NCBI GenBank assembly: GCA_964036275.1
Contig: OZ038434.1
Span: forward strand, 37,099,279 to 37,163,278
DNA length: 64,000 nt
Source of the DNA: Litoditis marina
Taxonomy: Eukaryota > Nematoda > Chromadorea > Rhabditida > Rhabditidae
Reading direction: 5' to 3'
Shown: in pieces, positions 46,436 to 58,892 of the stretch
How positions within the stretch are numbered: the stretch's first letter is position 1
How the letters are laid out: every line of letters starts with the position of its first letter
The notes under the pieces: generated by a model
Database searches by the model: none
What the model was told of the DNA's origin: nothing
What the model saw: the letters and a program-made list of their open reading frames with translations, nothing else
Program-made: the position numbers and the translations under genes

Positions 46436-46450
46436 GGTTAGTTAGTTGCA
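46404..46450. repeat. (TTAG)n microsatellite
   Basis: Counterpart of 38553-38596 in the second direct-repeat copy. Confidence 0.9.
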
Positions 46451-47165
46451 CAGTCACGTGAAACATGTTATACACAGCAGAATTCAGAAACGTGCAATGA
46501 CAAAGTGCACGATACCTCATTAGAATGCTTACTCACGTGACTATTCAATCGACATTTAGTATATAATGTCGAATTCAGGAATCTGCTCAAACTAAAACAC
46601 GGCTTTGGCTTCTGAAAACTTATCAAAAACTGAGAATCTGAAATTTGGGTCAAAATTCACAGGTTGGGTTTATTGGACCTAGAGAAGCTCAAGTTTTTAG
46701 TTTCAGAAAAATATATTAAAGTTAAATTTTCGTATTCCGAATGTTTTCCGATAGTGGGATATGAGGCATTGGGGAACCTTATTTTTTACAGAGTTATAGC
46801 GTTTTAGAGTGTCGTCATAGATTGGTGACATTTTCCCGTGGGGGTGAGTTTTACGGTGAGGGTCCCAGATCCTATATCTCGGCTCAACGTGGTTCGATTC
46901 CCGGAAACTCTTTCTCAGTTGTTCATCAACTCAGTTGATGGCGGTGTGCAGAAAATTGAGTTGGTAGGTCAGAACTGAAAAACGTTATGGCTCGTCGGGA
47001 TTTCGGTCTTTTTTTTATGTTGGCGATAAAAATCGTTAAAATTATGTTCAGATGTGAACGTTTCCGGAACACTATTTTTCTATCGAGATTTATCCACAAC
47101 TCGGTTTTCGATTCGTGATATTCGGTTGAGGGCAGACTTATGGCCGAAGTTTCAAAATTTTGTCA

Positions 47166-47949
47166 TAGATTGGCGACGTTTTAACGTTGAAAGCAGAACT
47201 AATACGTGTTACGGCAATAGAAGAATCGGAGATAGGAGCTGAGGTTTGTTGGCTGGGTTTATCTCATACACAGAGGGTGGAACTGGAAGTTTGAGCAAAT
47301 TTGGTCAAAGTTTAAGTTGAGAAACCACGGGATCAAACTACAAGCATAACGATTCTCAGAACTTTCCGGGAAAAGGGTGGTAATCCTGTTTTAAACGGAG
47401 ATACTCAGCTGAAACTTGCTCGAGGAGTAAAATGGGTCTTTTTTACGATTCTGTAAATGATTCGGCCAAAAATGTTTATAACTGGCCAACTTTTTCAATG
47501 TCGCTAAAAAACGACAAAATTAAATCGACATTTTGGCCGTTTTTTAATACAGGTCGGTTGGTTTTATAAACGCAAAATCGAGAAGTTCATTTTGGGTTTA
47601 CGTGGTTAGTTTTTGAGCTTTGATGTTTGGACGGAAACCTGTCTGAAATAAACACATCCTGCGAAGTTTTGAAGCATATTTATGTTGGAGCTAGATTTAG
47701 GGGGTTCGGCAGTTGTTACCCCTTTTTTGGATAAAACGACGTGAAAAGATACGAAAAGTTGGTATTCGTTTACGGAATTCGCAACAGCAGCGTGATTTGG
47801 CGGTCCATATCAGCTATCTGTCTACCGTGGCGAAATTGCAGGAAATGGGGAATAGTTTGTTTTTCGTAAGATGAAGTGATAAGAAAGAATTATGATGGGG
47901 TTGAATTGAGTAGTTCAGGTGGACATGACATTTCATAGCTAGATCATAT
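47166..47949. other. No gene recognised
   Basis: AT-rich unique sequence with one GGATCAAACTACAAGC at about 47332. No frame or RNA structure that I can support. Confidence 0.5.
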
Positions 47950-50182
47950 CAATAGGTTCAATATTCTACAGTTTAAGCACATGATACACTGTATATCAGT
48001 CCATTCCAACACTTATTTTTGTTATATTAGCATATATTTACTTATGTTCGTATATTGCATGTCGTTGTTGAAACAAAATCGTTTCTCTTTGTTTGGGAGT
48101 GGCTTCTCCAAGTCGTCATGAAACAAGTAACAAGATCGACTATTGCTGAATGTGGTCTCAAATGTCGTTTTGAAATGACAGTCCAGAGAAAATGATGTTT
48201 ATTTTGGAGCGTAGCAGTTGTTTGATGTTCCGAACTGTCCAATTCCATGATTTGGAAAGCTCTCAAGTTTTTCAAAGGTTAATTCCACGCCAACAGTATA
48301 GTCGCGGTCATTCCTACTGAGACTTGGCAGTGTGCCAACGAATATACTAGGATGTTTTTCACCGCTTTGGAAGTTTTTTAAATAATCTGCAAAACTCTGG
48401 AAGCGATTGTTCAATCCCATACGACAAAGTTAACAAAAAACGTCTGTAGAGTACTTTGTCTGCTCTAAGGAATAGTCATCCAAAAATCTTGGCACAATGC
48501 CAAGGGGTCTCAGTGGGAATGAAATGAATAATATTTCTACGTTATCCATAGTGATGACCATTGAATGGAACCAGAGAGATTGAGGAACACAAATGGACAT
48601 TTATCGATTTCACTGTGCCTCGATCAAAAAGGTTACTTTCGCGTCAAACTACAACGAAGAGTTGGGCACTTCTCATAGAGTTTCATGAGAATATACTAGA
48701 AGTAAATTGAACAGTCACGTGAGGTTATCATTCTAACGAGGAATCGTGCATTTTTTCATTGCACGTTTCTGATTTCTGCTGTGTTTAACATGTATCAAGT
48801 GACTGTGCAAACTATTAACAATATTATGTCTATTCATACTTTTCATAGAGTTTCATGAGAATATACTAGAAGTTAATTGAACAGTCACGTGAGGTTATCA
48901 TTCTAACGAGGAATCGTGCGCTTTGTCCTTGCACGTTTCTGATTTCTGCTGTGTATAACATGTTTCAAGTGACTGTGCAAATGATTATCAATATTATGTC
49001 TATTCATATTTCACGTTACCCTGATCATCGTCCTTAGAGGCATAGGCGAAAGCTGTCATTTTGTAGTTTGTCCTTCTGTATTTGTAGTTCGATCACATTC
49101 CTAAAGTCAACATATCTTCTTTTTCTCATGTTCCGGACCTCATAATTTGGTTAATATTCTTGCCTATAGAACATAATTGAGGTTCACGGTATATCCCCAA
49201 TTACCTATCGCCTTTCCAATATTCTCACCCAGGTGTGCTACTCAAAACTGAAACCCCAATTAACTTGTAGGCGTGGCATCTTGGTGTAACCTTTGACCCT
49301 CTATAATTCTCATTACCGGATCATACATCTCTGGAAAGTACTACATACTTGCATCTACAAGATTTATGTTCTCCCCATCAGGTTAGCTTTCTTCATGTTT
49401 CTTTACCAGAAATCTCAATAGTTCCCAATGAACACGATGTTTATCGAGAATATAAGGTTCGCAATTGTTCACCGAATCTTAGCTGTAATCAACACTTTGC
49501 GATCAAACTACAAACCTGTATAACGTAGCAAAGCGAACGTGTGTTTCATGGAAAAAATATTTTGGCTGTTTTTAGATAACACAGTCTATCTCTGAGTTGT
49601 ATTCTGCTGTGTTTGTGAACAATAGTTCGAGCAGTTGTGTAGCAATAGTACGCATTATACGTTTCGGACTAAAAAGAGAACGTTTTACCCATATTCGTGT
49701 TATTGATTTCTTCAAGGAAATCAACCGTTTGATAGAGAATATCACACTTCCCACTACGCTTGCATGGTACTGACTTTTTCAGGAAATATGTGAAGTGCGG
49801 GTGGTGATGGTGAAAAGCTTCGGTTGATCGTATCGAAAAGAAATACCAGCTTGGTTCCGATCAGTTTCCGACCCTTTCTTCAATCACTGGACAAGGTAAT
49901 TTAGTTTTATTAGTACAATATAATTAACTTGAAATAAACTTAACTAAGTATAAGTTTTATTATCTAGAAATTAACGGGCTTCACGCCTATTTTCGTACCT
50001 TGGTGGAGGTGCGGAGACGAAAACGGTGTAACTTTGAACTTAATCAATAATCAACTTCATAGGTAGTCCTAATTATTATTAGTTCATTTGGTTATTCATG
50101 CGAAAACTTCGTTCAAGTTAAGAACTCAGTTGTGAGAACAGTTGTTTTGTGATCCAGGTATAACTTTCCAACTTTTTTTCAG
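47950..50182. repeat. Unit R (copy, with internal tandem duplication)
   Basis: Starts at the AAGCACATGATACACTGTAT landmark, as at 20600. A ~190-bp piece beginning at the TTCTCATAGAGTTTCATGAG text is present twice (about 48665-48840 and 48840-49020). It runs to the exon block at 50183 with the uninterrupted AATTATTATTAG site at 50071, the empty-site counterpart of Helitron-like element 1. Confidence 0.85.
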
Positions 50183-51081
50183 GTGTTACATTCCACTACA
50201 TTCATGATCGTTGTTAACGTCATGAATCATATTCTTCTACATTCCGGTCATACATACTGGTTTTCAATGGTGTAAATGCGTTTTGGATTCGTTCAGTACC
50301 ACTGATGTACTGGACTCAATTGAGAATATTCTGCTAATCTCTAATTCATCCCGAATCCGATGTTATATTCCACTAACTGTTTCTGCTCTCCTCCAGCTGG
50401 TTCTATTGGTTGTATTATGTTCGAGGTAAATTGCTGATTTAGTCTTATCCATACTATCTCGCCACTTGACTAACCGTTTTTGGTTTTTGCTCGGGTTGTT
50501 TTGGTGTCCAAATCCATTTCCATATAATTTGAATAATGAAATATTTCTGTTTCAGTTTTGCTATTTCTATGGGCCTGGCGACCAACCACGTTATAACGAC
50601 TGCTATTTCGTTCTATCATCATCTACTGGTTATAATGGGCAAAAAGTCTATTTTGAGAGTGATCATCTTTCTGGCTGCCCTAGTGATTGGTTACGGTGAG
50701 TCCCATTGACAGTTCGAGAACATGCGTCTAGAAAAAGTGGAAAAAATGCTTGAGCTTAGAGTAACCATCCCGAGATTTTTTCACAAACATCCCACCGAAC
50801 GAGGGAGACAAACCGCACTCATTCTGTAGGGATAACCGTAGCAACACGAAAAAAAAACGAAACTGGTCTTTGACCAATTAGCATTCCCTTTGTTAGTTCG
50901 TTTGGAGCAAGAGATAACACAGTGGATAGAAAGATAATTTTTCACCATTCCAATCAATACCCATGTTTTACAGGGCCAACCAACTGACTACAAACCAGTG
51001 ACCGCTTCTTCAACACCAGCAATCAGTGATCACAACAATTGTTTGTATATAACAACGAATCAACAAGAAATCAGTCAATAA
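50183..51081 (+). pseudogene. Three-exon remnant of the membrane-protein family
   Basis: Blocks 50183-50425, 50556-50695 and 50974-51081. The last reads GQPTDYKPVTASSTPAISD, then HNNCLY, and stops at TAA, a polar C-terminal tail. It is one base shorter near its start than the 25654 copy, so the frames no longer join. The middle block has a frameshift after LLVIMGKKS. Confidence 0.55.
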
Positions 51082-51248
51082 ACTATTTCTGTCTTTGTGT
51101 GTGGTTTTGGACCAAACAAAGTTAACGAATAGATGCACCTGAAAAACATTTCGAAGAGGTTATATCAATGCCAATGCAATAACTCTTTTGAAGATAATGC
51201 TCGAGTAGCGCAGCTGCTATAGTAGGTGCCAAATTTATGAATTTCTGT

Positions 51249-51325
51249 CTCTCGCCGGGATCGAACCTGCGAGCAAAATATTCGTAGCAGAGCGCTAAAC
51301 ACTGCGTTGATAGAACACATAACAG
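51249..51325 (-). repeat. tRNA-derived element
   Basis: On the minus strand GGTTCGATCCC (51267-51257) is a perfect B box and ACGCAGTGTTTAGCGC covers the A-box/D-arm region. CTCGC and GCGAG flank the T-loop. It abuts the truncated 5' end of the polB remnant. Confidence 0.55.
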
Positions 51326-53032
51326 TCTCTGAGGCCAAGAGAGGCGTTCATGTGTGGTCGTACTAAAACGTATCGTCTTCTTGTGGAAGCTGATTCGCAC
51401 AAGTCTATCCAATATTTGGACTTTTGTAGTTTGTACCCGTACACCACGGCGTTCTTGGCCGAATACCCGATTGGATACCCCGAGGTCATTACTTCTGACT
51501 TCAGACCGTTTGTAACTGGTCAAGATTCCCCATACAAGGGCTTGTGATGTGCGACATATTGGCTCCGCCCGACATCAAATTTCCCATTATTGGTCAACAA
51601 CAAGTTAGTATTTTGCACGTGTCGCACGTGTGCCGAAAACGGGGACAACACGCTGTGTACCCACTTCTCGGAGAAGGAACGATTTCTTCACGTTTTCGTG
51701 TGTCACGTGGAACTGTCCCACGCTCTGCGAAACGGATACAAGGTTTTACAATGTTACGAAGTATGGAGTTGGAACACTTGGGAGATGGGCGGCCTCTTCA
51801 AGAAGTTCATTAAGAAGTTCATCAAGCTCAAGCAGGAAGCAAGTGGTTGGCCCTCGTCAAATATGACTGAAGAGCAAAAGGTTGGCAACATTCTGTAATC
51901 TACCTCTAACTTGGGTATTTAAACCGGCGGAATAACCAGATATATCTTTCACGTGCGGTTTTTGGAAGACCACAAAGAGAACGTCGGCGTGGAACCGAAC
52001 CGTGGAAACATTGCTGAAAACGGACCGTTGCGGACAGTCGCGAAACTCCTTCTCAACAGGTAAAAGCAATTCCATAAGTAATTTTACTCAAGTGATCAAA
52101 CTACAAGCTATAAAACTGAATTTTTCAGTGTCTGGGGCAAAACCGGTCAGAATCCGGACAAAACTGTGACGGAGTTCAAGCCTTCGAACGGTAAGAGACT
52201 ATGCAAGCTGATCAACACCACAAAGATTGAGACTACCGGCTTCTCGCTCCTGGATGATTCTGTAGTTTGCTCGTACAAACCACGCGTGGAGTACAGAAAG
52301 CCCGTGGAATACACAAACGTTGCCATTGCGGCCTACACTACTGCGTATGCTCGACTTAGTTTACTGGAGGCAATGAGTCGTGTTGGAGATGATCTTCTTT
52401 ATGTTGGTGAGTTCGGAAGTCAGAAAAACCAGTTGGAATATAGATCGTTTCAAAAAAATTAGACAGCGAAAATTTCCCATTTTCAGATACCAATTCTCTC
52501 ATATTCCTCAACGATGACCGCAAACCGGACAGTTTAGCTGACCTTCGGGCAGACCGGCTTGAGTTTTTGACCTCGGAAATACCGGAAGGCTACCGGATAA
52601 CCAAGTTTGTGAGCATGGCGCCGAAAGTCTACTCATATTTGCTGGAAAACGACACCGGACATGTCAAGACTGTCTGCAAAGTCAAAGAAGTGGTTAGTTT
52701 CACTCCACACCCATTGGCATTTTTTATCAGAGTTTATACAGTGTTCAACAACCCGATTTCAGACGCTTGATTCCGAAGCGGCAAAAAATATCAACTTCCA
52801 AGTCATGGAAGACATGGTTCGTGACCTGGTTGCTGAGGAAAACCCCGGAGTTGTTTCGACTGAACGAGCCATGATTGTGAAAAAACTCGGTCAAATAGCC
52901 ACCAAAGTTCTGAAGAAAAGACTACAACCGGTAATGACCAAACTACAATATCTGACTGATTTCACAACTGTGCCCTATGGCTACTTGGACCAGAAAGCAA
53001 TCGATAAAAGGTTAGCATCATCATGTGAACTA

Positions 53033-55387
53033 TCGCGCGCAGCGCGAAGCGCTGTGCGAGATTTGTCTTTGGTCCGGCTAATGCGCGCTTCCGTTTTTTT
53101 AGTTTCTCCTCACAAAGGCTGAAATTTGCAAAACAAAGTTTTTATTGTTGTACCTGTTTTCTATAGCTAATACCCTAACCGTGTTTCAAATTTGAGCGAA
53201 ATCGGTTAAGTTTGAGCCAAGTTATGGCCTCATGCGCTTCATCAAGAGCGCCAACTTCCGTCGTGTGTGGGTGGGTGGGTGGAAGGGTTGTGACAAGAAA
53301 AGTAAACCCAGTTCAAGGGTTTCTACTCAACCGATTTCGTTGAAAATTGTGGAAGACATGTGATACCTACTCAAACACTCGCGGAGCGAAAAAAATTCAA
53401 GAAAAAATTGTTTTAATCAAAGTTATAGACATTTTTCGGAAAGTGTCTGCGTCTCTCCATTTAGCACGCTCTCTCACTCTCTCTGTCCGGTCGACAACTC
53501 AAACTGTATTGTAACTTAGAGTAACAATTACCGATTTGCTCGAAAATTGAAATATGATGCCAGCGTGACTTTTATTTGAGTATGAAGTATTCTATTCCTG
53601 ACGTCCTTCAGGATTCTGGAGACCGGATGACGTCATTTTTGAAAAGTGCAAAGTTGACGTCACATATATTTTCAAATGATGATAATATCTTAGAAAGGGT
53701 CAATCAACGGAGAAACTCAATCTAAAAGTGACGTATTCTGAGATTCTGGAGACCAGATGACGTCATTTTTGAAAAGTGCAAAGTTGACGTCACATATATT
53801 TTTAAACGATGGTAATATCTTAGAAAGGGTCAATTAACGGTGAAACTCAATCTGAGAGTGATTTATTCTGGGATTCTGGAGACCAGATGACGTCAATTTT
53901 GAAAAGTGCAAAGTTGACGTCACATATATTTTCAAACGATGGTAATATCTTAGAAAGGGTCAATTAACGGTAAAACTCAACCTGAGAGTGATGTATTCTG
54001 GGATTCTGGAGACCAGATGACGTCATTTTTGAAAAGTGCAAAGTTGACGTCACATATATTTTTAAACGATGGTAATATCCTAGAAAGGGTCAATTAACGG
54101 TGAAACTCAATCTGAGAGTGATTTATTCTGGGATTCTGGAGACCAGATGACGTCGATTTTGAAAAGTGCAAAGTTGACGTCACATATATTTTCAAACGAT
54201 GGTAATATCTTAGAAAGGGTCAATTAACGGTGGAACTCAATCTGAGAGTGATGTATTCTGGGATTCTGGAGACCAGATGACGTCGATTTTGAAAAGTGCA
54301 AAGTTGACGTCACATATATTTTCAAATGCTGAAAATATCTTAAAAATGGTATATTAACGACAAAACTTTATCTAAATATGACTTATTCTGGAAATCAGGC
54401 CAGATGACGTCAACTTTCGAAAAATTGACGTGAAATATGTTTTCGAATGCTGAAAGTTTCTTAGAAATGGTCAATTCACGATGAAACTTCATTCAAACAT
54501 GACGTATTCTGGGATTCTGAAGGGCAGAGGGCAGAAAGTAAGTTTTTAGAACTGCAAGTTGACGTCATATTTTTGTGAAATGACAGTAATACGTGGCAAA
54601 TGGTTCAATAAATTTTTTTTTTATCTGCACCGTACAGATCAAACCACATACCTACGGCATGTATACAAAAAGAGAAAAATTCATGAAAAAGTGGGGGCCC
54701 AACGACTGTGAGATTTGTCTTCTGCTGTGCGCCCCTTAGACAACTACTCTCAAATGGAGCAGCTACTGCTACAAAAACCGAAAATACTCATGTATAACTG
54801 TTAACTACAAACATACAAAAGTCGTAAAATATTTTTTCAAACCTGTAAACTAGAATCTGTAAATAACCGAAAAATACTAATATACTCAAGTATAACTGTT
54901 CATTACAAACATACAAAAGTCGTAAAATATTTTCTCAAACCTGTAAACTAGAATCTACAAATCACAGATGTTAATTCAACGTAGACAATTATAGAGTTCC
55001 TGGTTTTGTGCACAATGGTTGGTGTTTTTGATCATTACTTCAATTCTAGGTGCTATAACGTTTGGCATATTATTCAACAGTTGCTCTCTCTTTCGCAGCT
55101 GTGAATTGCAGATTCTGGTTCACAGGTTTGAGAAAATATTTTACGACTTTTGTATGTTTGTAATGAACAGTTATACTTGAGTATATTAGTATTTTTCGGT
55201 TATTTACAGATTCTAGTTTACAGGTTTGAAAAAATATTTTACGACTTTTGTATGTTTGTAGTTAACAGTTATACATGAGTATTTTTCGGTTTTTGTAGCA
55301 GTAGCTGCTCCATTTGAGAGTAGTTGTCTAAGGGGCGCACAGCAGAAGACAAATCTCACAGTCGTTGGGCCCCCACTTTTTCATGAA
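53033..55387. mobile_element. Helitron-like non-autonomous element 2
   Basis: It starts TCGCGCGCAGCGCGAAGCGC, exactly as element 1, and ends CACTTTTTCATGAA. The flanks AACTA and TCATTG rejoin to the empty site AACTATCATTG present at 19270 and, reversed, at 18250. The insertion is therefore between A and T without duplication. The 3' end is TGAA, not CTRR, so it is an atypical or degenerate Helitron end. The interior is unrelated to element 1: a ~130-bp minisatellite and AT-rich DNA, with no Rep/helicase. It sits in the last polB intron. Confidence 0.75.
53611..54390. repeat. 130-bp minisatellite rich in TGACGTCA
   Basis: GATTCTGGAGACC recurs at exact 130-bp steps: 53612, 53742, 53872, 54002, 54132 and 54262. 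Two decayed units follow to about 54600. Each unit has two TGACGTCA-like words about 30 bp apart, separated by GAAAAGTGCAAAGT. Confidence 0.93.
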
Positions 55388-55389
55388 TC
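54680..55389. repeat. Giant 3' hairpin of Helitron-like element 2
   Basis: Arms 54680-54956 and 55111-55389 are near-perfect inverted copies with a 154-bp spacer. The outer tip, ATTCATGAAAAAGTGGGGG, includes the element's 3' end and resembles the tip of element 1 (AAAAAGTGGGGG). Within each arm a ~90-bp piece (GTTNACTACAAACATACAAA) is itself duplicated. Confidence 0.9.
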
Positions 55390-57770
55390 ATTGTTTATAT
55401 TACCTGTCTGACGCACGCGTGTGCTAGCTAAACGAAATGGGGGTCCCACTTGCCAAACTCAAAAAAAGAACTTCCAATTAAAGTCATAATGCCCGGTACC
55501 TGGGCGTGATACGCCTTTTTTGAAACCACACCACCGGCTTCTAGGCGAGTTATCTAAAAAATTTCTAACTTTGGGGTCAAACTACAACAGCACTTGGTTT
55601 TCAATTATAACTCTCAACTATTCAGTCCTCCAACTACAACTACCACCCCTGTGAGGAGCGAGGCGAGTACCCCTACACCTGATGAACACTATTTGTCAAA
55701 TATTGTATATGAATGTATATCATTCTTTGTAGTTCGTGCTCTGTCTGTAGACCCCAATCAAGTCAGTCTAGAGCCTCGTTTCATTTAGGCACCGCACAAT
55801 CATACTATTCTGCATATTTTAACTAAACACATACAATCTCCCCGGTATACAAATTCCCATAACAACGCCAATGGTTTTTAAATACCACCAACCCAACATT
55901 TTAGTCCACAACAGTTACCGTTTATTCGCTTTCACAAAGTTGGAAACTTTTACAAAGGCTATTCAGTTTTTCTTGATATTTTACACACCGTATAGGCTTG
56001 TTACTTAGTTCCAAAAATCAATCCAAATCCAATTATTTCCGTATTTTCAAATCGTTACTGGGACATCAACATCAACAACAACAAAGTTTATGTACTGCAA
56101 ATAGGAACGAATAAAAGGGAAATTGCGGTAGCGGTATGGAAGATGATGTGAGTTGAGTAGGTTGCGGTGGCGTCACTCGAATGTTAGCAGTAACAGTTCC
56201 GCCGGAACATGGCCTCCGCGGTTGCTCAGGGTAAAGACCGGCGCTCCCGGGTGGTTGAGTGTAATGTTATGCCTGTAATAGGTATTTTGAATGCGAGATG
56301 AGAAAAAATAATTGATATTGTTTGAAGTTAACCATGGCGCCATACCATACGGGGGTATTCACACGTATAGTTTCTGCGTGTTATGTGTGAAACATTTGGA
56401 GGCGTTAAATATTTCAAAACGGTTATTATGTACCAGCAGGCATACTTGAGGTTCTACAGGATAGAACAATGGCTATTTTACTTAATCAATAATAAAAATG
56501 AATAGTTTCCATGAGAACGTGCTCGTACTTCAACCTCACTATTATATTTTATCTGCTTTATCGTAAACATAGTTCGAAACATGCGTTTCAAATATGCATT
56601 TAATACATCTTATTTCATCTAGCTGTCATTATTCTTTCTTTAATACGGTAAAAAGTTTTCTTTTTCTCCAAATACTGTGGTAAAAACCGTGTTTTACAAG
56701 CAATTGAAACAAATGGAATAAAATTGATATGCCTATTGAACAAGTTGAAATGTATAATACCTGGCATAATAGTCCATTATCGTTCCTCTCCTCAGCGGTC
56801 TGCTCCGAACGGGGACTCCGGTGATATGCTTGCGCTAAACGGTGCTGATGTTGGAGTTGGCACTAAATACAATCATATTCTTGAAACGACACAAAAATCG
56901 AAACGGCACTCAGTTTCACACATACGTGAACTACGGTTGAAATTTGAAGTTTCTAGTCGACGTTTTTTATTAAGATAATTTTGAGAACTTTTAATGTCAC
57001 TATTGTCTCTTCTAGTGAAATTTATCCGAGAGTTAAACTGTGCAGAAGGTATATTTGCTTTTCATGTCATACATACACGCTAGGTCACTATTTTCCGCCA
57101 CAATTACACCATCATTATACAAACGTCATCTTTATAACTGCATCTACAATATAAAAAAGCTGTAAATCAGTATAAACTCAAATTGCTATAACCTTATACT
57201 GTCACCAACAACATATTCATTACTTGTTTTTTTATGTACCGCTCACATTCTTCATTGATACATTCAAAAATCTATGGGACTTTCATTTCTAACTTTTTTG
57301 AGTTCGTTTCGCTGGTCTAAACATCTAACTGTTAACCTTGTACTCTTTTTAGTTACCTCACACAGAGATGTATGTCAGTAAGAGAGCGCTAGTGATAATG
57401 GAAAACACTCGAGAATAGCCTCTTTATGGAAATCTCTCTGCGTCTCTCACTTGCCGGAATGTTATACGCAAATATGATAATTGTTACCTGGAAACTTATT
57501 TGATGCTACATGGATTTAATTAGTTATGGCTCTATTTCATAAATATACATTTATTGCAGAGGATCTCTTACCAGTGGCGTAGATACAGATATGACTAAAG
57601 TACAAACCTCATATTAGCAGAACATCAGTCAGTGGTACTGTACTGATCCATAACCACAATTGAACCATTGAAAACCAGTATACATGACCGAAATGTAGAA
57701 GAATATGATTCATGATGTTGAAAACAACTATGGAAGTAGTGGTACCTCCTAGAAAAAAAAGTATCGCTAT
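55388..57770. repeat. Long-range inverted repeat, right arm
   Basis: Reverse complement of 17960-18335 plus 6128-8156, uninterrupted by the retrovirus. With 52.9-53.0 kb it forms the second arm. Apart from the last polB exon and the PAZ-like pair no genes are seen. Around 57530-57730 it carries a reversed first-exon-like block. Confidence 0.9.
56173..56862 (-). pseudogene. Argonaute PAZ-domain-like exon pair (copy 1', disabled)
   Basis: Mirror of 7025-7719: exon 56862-56761 and exon 56272-56177, with TGA at 56175-56173. Relative to the left-arm copy, the conserved Trp codon (TGG) is TAG at 56835-56837, and three bases are missing before the GTATTA donor. It lies convergent to the polB last exon ending at 55788, about 385 bp away. 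Confidence 0.6.
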
Positions 57771-57992
57771 GAGTTACTATTTACTATTTACAATTCTGCC
57801 AATTTTGCCTGTTGCGGCTTAAACTGAGTCCATACTTTCAGCTTCATAAATAAGGGCGGTTCTCCCTCTCCCTAGTTTTGTTAGATGTAAGAAAATTTTG
57901 TAAGAAAATCTCGGGACTCTATGCTCAAGCGCTTTTCGAGCAACTTTTCTCTGGAAATACACCAATTTTTCCAAAGTTTCCACCGGACTTAC

Positions 57993-58658
57993 CGTAACCG
58001 ATCAGTAGACCAGCATACTATTGGCCAGAAATATTAATACTGCCAGAACGGTGACCTTTTCTCTTTCTTCATAACCAGTAGACGATGATAGAACGAAATA
58101 GCAGTCGTCATAACGTTGTTGGTCGCCAGGCTCATCAAAATAGCGAAACTGAAACCGGAATATTCCGTTATTCAAAATATATGGAAATGGACTGGGACAC
58201 CCAAAAAAACCCAAGAAAAACCCCAGAAACGGTTAATCAAGTCTAGCGAGAATGTATCACTAGTTCGCGGAAAATAGTTTTCTCCATCATCTAACCAACG
58301 CGCCTTTCATTTGAAATTCCGTGAACCCAATGCATAGTTTCATCTTATTTCAATCTCAACTAGGGATTCTACCCTGTTTTCAAATCAGGATAACTCGACC
58401 ATTATTCTAGTTTTAGACATACCTTGGACATAAAAGAACCAATAGAACCGGCTGGAGGAGAGCAGAAACAGTTTGGTAGTCGAGTATGACATCGAATTCG
58501 AGATACAATACAGAATATCGCCAATGAGGTCAGTACATCAGTGGTACTGTGCTGATCAAAATCACACAAGTAGACCCTTGAAAACCAGTATGTATAACCG
58601 ATATATAGAAGAATATGATTCATGATGTTGAAAACGACCATGGATGTAGTGGTTTCAT
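57993..58658 (-). pseudogene. Membrane-protein family exon blocks
   Basis: Exon 58658-58423 (ATCTGAAAAAAG acceptor side, CCAAG|GTATGT donor) and exon 58148-57993 (GTTTCAG acceptor, GGTTACG|GTAAGT donor). The second reads FAILMSLATNNVMTTAISFY, then HRLLVMKKEKVTV and AVLIFLANSMLVY, close to the 41195 copy. First-exon frames are broken. Confidence 0.5.
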
Positions 58659-58892
58659 CTGAAAAAAGGTATCGTTATACATGGGTCACTAAACACCTAT
58701 TTCCATTTCTGCCTACTTTGCCTGTTGCGGCATAAACTTAAACTGGGTTCATACTTTCATCTTTAAAAATGAGTGCGGTTTCCCCTCTATCTGGTTTGGT
58801 TAGATGTTTTCGAGCTAATCTCGGGATGGTTACTCTAAGCTCAAGCGTTTAAGCAACTTTCGGCATGATTCCAAAATTTCCACCGGACTCAC

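Larger units (their letters stand above)
43556..47165. repeat. Direct duplication, second copy
   Basis: Second copy of the block at 36473-39335, somewhat longer because of unique sequence at 44020-44700, where I recognise nothing. Confidence 0.85.
51326..55788 (+). pseudogene. Maverick/Polinton protein-primed DNA polymerase B (copy 3, most complete)
   Basis: The sequence opens in the palm: PREAFMCGRTKTYRLL, then motif A (YLDFCSLYPY), at 51326-51547. It continues after a one-base frameshift near 51545 (PPDIKFPII) and another before CRTCAENGDNTLC. Then come the KLKQEASGWPS region and the exon ending AKLLLN at 52059. Exon 52129-52406 has motif B (NSVWGKTGQNP) and ends at LLYV. Exon 52487-52692 completes motif C as VDTNSLIFL (N where DTD is usual). 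Exon 52763-53010 follows. The last exon, 55626-55788, is Thr/Pro-rich and stops at TAG. The N-terminal exonuclease is missing. Splice sites are good but frameshifts make it a pseudogene. The final intron contains Helitron-like element 2. Confidence 0.9.
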
